Positions 61,165 to 64,000 of a DNA stretch of 64,000 nt are shown here, one piece after another. Where the stretch lies: positions 3,348,001-3,412,000 of the forward strand of contig NZ_CP154857.1 of the NCBI RefSeq assembly GCF_039614715.1. Direction: 5' to 3'. The stretch's first letter is position 1; each line of letters starts with the position of its first letter. The notes beneath the pieces were generated by a model that worked only from the letters and a program-made list of their open reading frames with translations, had not been told where the DNA came from and ran no database searches. Both the position numbers and the translations under genes were made by a program. Source of the DNA: Microbacterium sp. AZCO. Its GTDB lineage: Bacteria; Actinomycetota; Actinomycetes; Actinomycetales; Microbacteriaceae.

Positions 61165-62109
61165 CTATTCCTTCGTTCCACCCGCCGTCATCCCGCTCAC
61201 GAGGAAGCGCTGCGAGAACAGGAAGATGATGAGCACGGGCGCGACCGAGAGGATCGTCGCCATCGCGAGGACCGGCAGATCGATCGTCACCGAGCCCGCC
61301 GTCGTCGGGTTGAACAGCGGCACGTTCGACAGCAGCTCGGCGAGCCCGACCTGGATCGGGGCCTTGCGCCCCGGAACCATGACGAACGGGAGGAAGTAGT
61401 TGTTCCAGTTGCCGACGAGGTTGAAGAAGCCGACGAGCGCGATGACGGGGGTCGCAAGCGGCATCGCGACCTGCGCGAAAACGCGGAACTCCCCCGCGCC
61501 GTCGATGCGCGCGGCGTTGAGCAGATCGCGCGAGACCGCCGTCGAGAAGTAGATGTAGGTCAGGTAGACGCCGAACGGGAAGAACGAGAACGGCAGGATG
61601 ACCGACAGGGGCGTCCCGACGAGCTTGAGGGCGCTCAGCTCGAGGAAGATCGGCAGCACGAGCGCCGTGTTCGGGATGAGCATGACGATGAGCGTCGCGA
61701 CGAGGAGCAGCCGGCGGAACCGGAACTCGACGAGCGCGAGGGCGTATCCCGCCGGGATGCTGACGACGAGCGTCAGGATCAGCGCCGCGCCCGAGTAGAG
61801 CGCGGCGTTGCCGAGCCAGACCCACACGATCCCGTTCTGGAACTCCATGAGCTCCCGCCAGTTCGACGCGAGCGTGCCGAACGCGCCGAACGAGAAGGGG
61901 TTGTCGAGGAGGAGCTGGCGCGGCGTCTTCGTCGGCGCGAGCACGAGCCACACCATCGGCACGATGAAGAACAGCAGGAACAGCCCGATGACGCTCCACG
62001 CGAGCGCGCGCCCGATCCAGCGCGCGGGGCTCGGCCTGAGGGTCTGCGCGTCGCGCGGGCCGTAGGTCGAGCGCCCCTTGGGGCGGACGATCGTCTCAGT
62101 CGCGCTCAA
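61165..62109 (-). CDS. CUT1 carbohydrate ABC transporter permease (MalG-like)
   Basis: 314 residues with six membrane segments and the binding-protein-dependent loop LLNAARIDGAGEFRVFAQVAMPL. The start is TTG at 62109: GGAGG lies 5 nt upstream and no ATG or GTG occurs before the first helix. It overlaps the upstream permease by 14 bp. The importer probably supplies the substrate of the convergent operon. Confidence 0.9.
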   Translation of the reverse strand: MSATETIVRPKGRSTYGPRDAQTLRPSPARWIGRALAWSVIGLFLLFFIVPMVWLVLAPTKTPRQLLLDNPFSFGAFGTLASNWRELMEFQNGIVWVWLGNAALYSGAALILTLVVSIPAGYALALVEFRFRRLLLVATLIVMLIPNTALVLPIFLELSALKLVGTPLSVILPFSFFPFGVYLTYIYFSTAVSRDLLNAARIDGAGEFRVFAQVAMPLATPVIALVGFFNLVGNWNNYFLPFVMVPGRKAPIQVGLAELLSNVPLFNPTTAGSVTIDLPVLAMATILSVAPVLIIFLFSQRFLVSGMTAGGTKE

Positions 62110-63019
62110 AGAGTCCTCCTCGGAAGACGAACAGCGCGGACAGCGCCACGGCGACGACGAGGAGCAGCAGCGAGATCGCCGCCGAGCCGTTGAAGTCGCT
62201 CTGCTTGAAGGCGTACAGGTAGGCGAGCTGGTTGAGGGAGTAGTCCTGGGGCACGACGCCCTTCGACGCCTGCGAGAGCACTCGCGGCTCGACGAAGAGC
62301 TGCGTGCCCGCCGCGAGCGACATGACCGCCATGTACGAGATCCACTTCCGCATGAGCGGGATCTGGATGTACCAGGCCGATGCGATGGGCCCTGCGCCGT
62401 CGATGCGGGCGGCCTCCATGACCTCGTCCGAGATGTTGTTGAGCGCGCCGTACATGATCACGATCCAGCCGCCCGCCCCCGCCCAGAAGGCGATGAGCGT
62501 GAAGACGATGGGCAGGTTGTCGAGCGAGACGACCTGCGTGAACGTCTCGAAGCCGAAGGCGCGCAGGATGCCCGAGACGGGGCTCACGGTCGGGTCGAGG
62601 AGGAAGAGCCACAGCATCACGCTCGAGGCCCCGGCGAGCGCGCCCGGGATGTAGTACAGGAAGCGGACGGATGCCGAGGCCGACCGCCGCCGGATGCCGT
62701 GCACGAGCAGCGCGAGCAGCACGACGAAGATCATGAGCGACACGAGCCAGAACACGATGAAGAGGGCGACGTGCTGGACGGCCGGCCAGAACCGGTAGTC
62801 GTTGAAGACCTTGACGAAGTTGTCGACGCCGGCGAAGGCCCCGCCCTTCGTGAACGCGAGGAAGATCGCGTACAGCGCGGGGAACAGCCCGAACGCGAGG
62901 AGCAGCACCGTGTAGCCGCTCACGAACAGGTAGCCGATCCGCGCCTGGCTGCGGTCGGGGCTCTTGCGTCGGCGTCCCCGCCGCCGGTCCCCGAGGGGAC
63001 CGACGGCGGGTGCCGTCAA
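62096..63019 (-). CDS. CUT1 carbohydrate ABC transporter permease (MalF-like)
   Basis: 307 residues. A basic N terminus (GDRRRGRRRKSPDRSQAR) precedes six membrane segments, and the EAA loop reads VMEAARIDGAGPIASAWYIQIPL. No ATG or GTG start is available: TTG at 63019 is used here. An ATC 21 bp upstream has an AAGG site at good distance and is a conceivable rare start. Middle gene of the transporter, 30 bp after the binding-protein stop. Confidence 0.88.
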   Translation of the reverse strand: MTAPAVGPLGDRRRGRRRKSPDRSQARIGYLFVSGYTVLLLAFGLFPALYAIFLAFTKGGAFAGVDNFVKVFNDYRFWPAVQHVALFIVFWLVSLMIFVVLLALLVHGIRRRSASASVRFLYYIPGALAGASSVMLWLFLLDPTVSPVSGILRAFGFETFTQVVSLDNLPIVFTLIAFWAGAGGWIVIMYGALNNISDEVMEAARIDGAGPIASAWYIQIPLMRKWISYMAVMSLAAGTQLFVEPRVLSQASKGVVPQDYSLNQLAYLYAFKQSDFNGSAAISLLLLVVAVALSALFVFRGGLFERD

Positions 63020-63049
63020 CTGCGCTGTCGTAGTGATGATCGGGCCTTG

Positions 63050-64000
63050 CTATCCGGCGATCTCGTAGCCCTGCACCTGGGCCTCGTTGATGATCTGCTT
63101 GTGCCACTCGTCGGTCACGTCGGCGATCGACTTGCCTTCGGCGAGTGCGGGCACGACGACGGCCGCGTACGCGGTCTCGGGGCTGAAGCTCGGGAAGCCC
63201 CAGCCGCTCCAGACGTTGGAGGCGGCGGTCGAGAGCGCGCCCTCGAAGTCTCCCACGAAGAAGCCGCTCTCGGCCTGGGTCGACAGCCACGACGAGGCGG
63301 CCGAGTCGTATGCGGGCAGTCCCGAGGCGAGCTCGACGGCCTTGTCCGACGAGATGACGTACTCGAGGAACTTCGACACCGCGTCGAGGTTCTTGGAGTG
63401 GCTCGAGGCGTACCAGACGCCGCCGCCGACGTTGCCCGTCACCTTGTCCTTGCCCTCCCAGTACAGGGGGTTCGCAGCGCCGAACGTGCCGGCCTCGGCG
63501 TTGACGTTGTCGGGGTTCTGGAAGAGCGCGCCGGCGTACCAGGCGGGACCGGGGATCGCGACGAGCTTGTCGGCGTACTCGTCGACGAAGGTCGCGCTGA
63601 AGACGCTGTCCTGCACGAGTGTGCCGTTGGCCGACATGTGGTCGAGCAGGTCGGTCATGGCGACCGAGTGCGGGTCTTCGAAGTCCGACGAGAAGGTGTT
63701 GCCGTCGAGCTGGAAGATCGGCGCCTGGGCGCCCCAGTAGTAGACGTAGGTGCCCACGAACGAGTCGCCGATCGAGCCGAGGATGTATCCGGGATGCTCG
63801 GCCGCGAGCTTGTCGCCGAGGTCCTCGTACTCCTCCCAGGTCGTCGGAATGTCGTAGCCGAACTCGTCGAGGAGCTTCTGGTTGTACCAGAGCACGACGG
63901 GCGCGAGGTCGTTGCGGAGGCCGTAGACGGTGTCGTCGACGGTCATGGGGTCGTTGGCGCCGGCCGTGAAGCCGCTCAGGAACTTGTCGGAGAGGAGGCC
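63050..64000 (-). CDS. Extracellular sugar-binding protein, CUT1 (N-terminus beyond window)
   Basis: The C-terminal 316 residues or so of a family 1 solute-binding protein (TVYGLRNDLAPVVLWYNQKLLDEFG, PTTWEEYEDLGDKLAA, PAWYAGALFQNPDN, VVPALAEGKSIADVTDEWHKQIINEA). The frame stays open to base 64000, so the signal peptide and start lie outside. No ATPase gene is visible; CUT1 systems often share one ATPase encoded elsewhere. Confidence 0.9.
   Translation of the reverse strand, partial: GLLSDKFLSGFTAGANDPMTVDDTVYGLRNDLAPVVLWYNQKLLDEFGYDIPTTWEEYEDLGDKLAAEHPGYILGSIGDSFVGTYVYYWGAQAPIFQLDGNTFSSDFEDPHSVAMTDLLDHMSANGTLVQDSVFSATFVDEYADKLVAIPGPAWYAGALFQNPDNVNAEAGTFGAANPLYWEGKDKVTGNVGGGVWYASSHSKNLDAVSKFLEYVISSDKAVELASGLPAYDSAASSWLSTQAESGFFVGDFEGALSTAASNVWSGWGFPSFSPETAYAAVVVPALAEGKSIADVTDEWHKQIINEAQVQGYEIAG

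Overview
The window is a stretch of high-GC actinobacterial chromosome. Gene content (dnaK-grpE-dnaJ-hspR under HspR sites, ROK- and HxlR-type regulators, a DUF222/HNH protein), dense packing, frequent GTG starts and a very common heptamer GGATGCC/GGCATCC point to Microbacteriaceae, most likely Microbacterium or a close relative. That placement is an inference. I saw no rRNA or tRNA gene, CRISPR array, prophage or insertion sequence.

Layout. 1-0.75 kb: 3' end of pntB. 0.8-8.6 kb (minus strand): two tandem CUT2-type sugar ABC importers with the same gene order (binding lipoprotein, single-domain ATPase, permease) behind a ROK regulator. 8.7-13.5 kb: exonuclease III, a VOC/HxlR/reductase operon and a NatAB-like exporter. 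13.5-16.8 kb: a GH15 glucosidase/trehalase divergent from a short G6PD-like gene. 16.8-20.7 kb: a type III polyketide synthase, methyltransferase and FAD monooxygenase facing a UbiA prenyltransferase, together an alkyl-quinone-type biosynthetic set. 20.7-22.4 kb: two tandem paralogous membrane proteins and a nitroreductase. 22.5-26 kb: clpB lacking the N-domain, flanked by two long nested palindromes, then a GlxA-type regulator. 26-30 kb: two GT4 glycosyltransferases and an AI-2E transporter. 30-37.3 kb: cardiolipin synthase, a second AI-2E transporter, and MscS, ClC and K+ channel genes. 37.4-43.2 kb: a DUF2252 gene and the dnaK-grpE-dnaJ-hspR operon. 43.2-51.1 kb: an assortment of enzymes, a lipoprotein, HPP, HNH and MFS genes. 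51.2-64 kb: a GntR-controlled eight-gene catabolic operon and a convergent CUT1 sugar importer that runs off the window.

How the genes work together. The most interesting block is 51.2-64 kb. A perfect palindromic operator lies between gntR and an operon for an enolase-superfamily dehydratase, metallo-hydrolase, Gfo/Idh/MocA oxidoreductase, CaiB-type CoA-transferase, a solute-binding-protein-like protein with no signal peptide, enoyl-CoA hydratase, a XylX-like FAH-family dehydratase and a ketoglutarate-semialdehyde-type dehydrogenase. The last two match the end of a Weimberg-type sugar-acid pathway, but the CoA enzymes and the cytosolic binding-protein homologue have no obvious place in it. 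A second theme is transcriptional: 22 genes have a TANNNT-like hexamer 5-7 nt (usually exactly 6) before an ATG or GTG, the signature of leaderless mRNAs. HspR-type HAIR sites link clpB, the dnaK operon and possibly an acetyltransferase.
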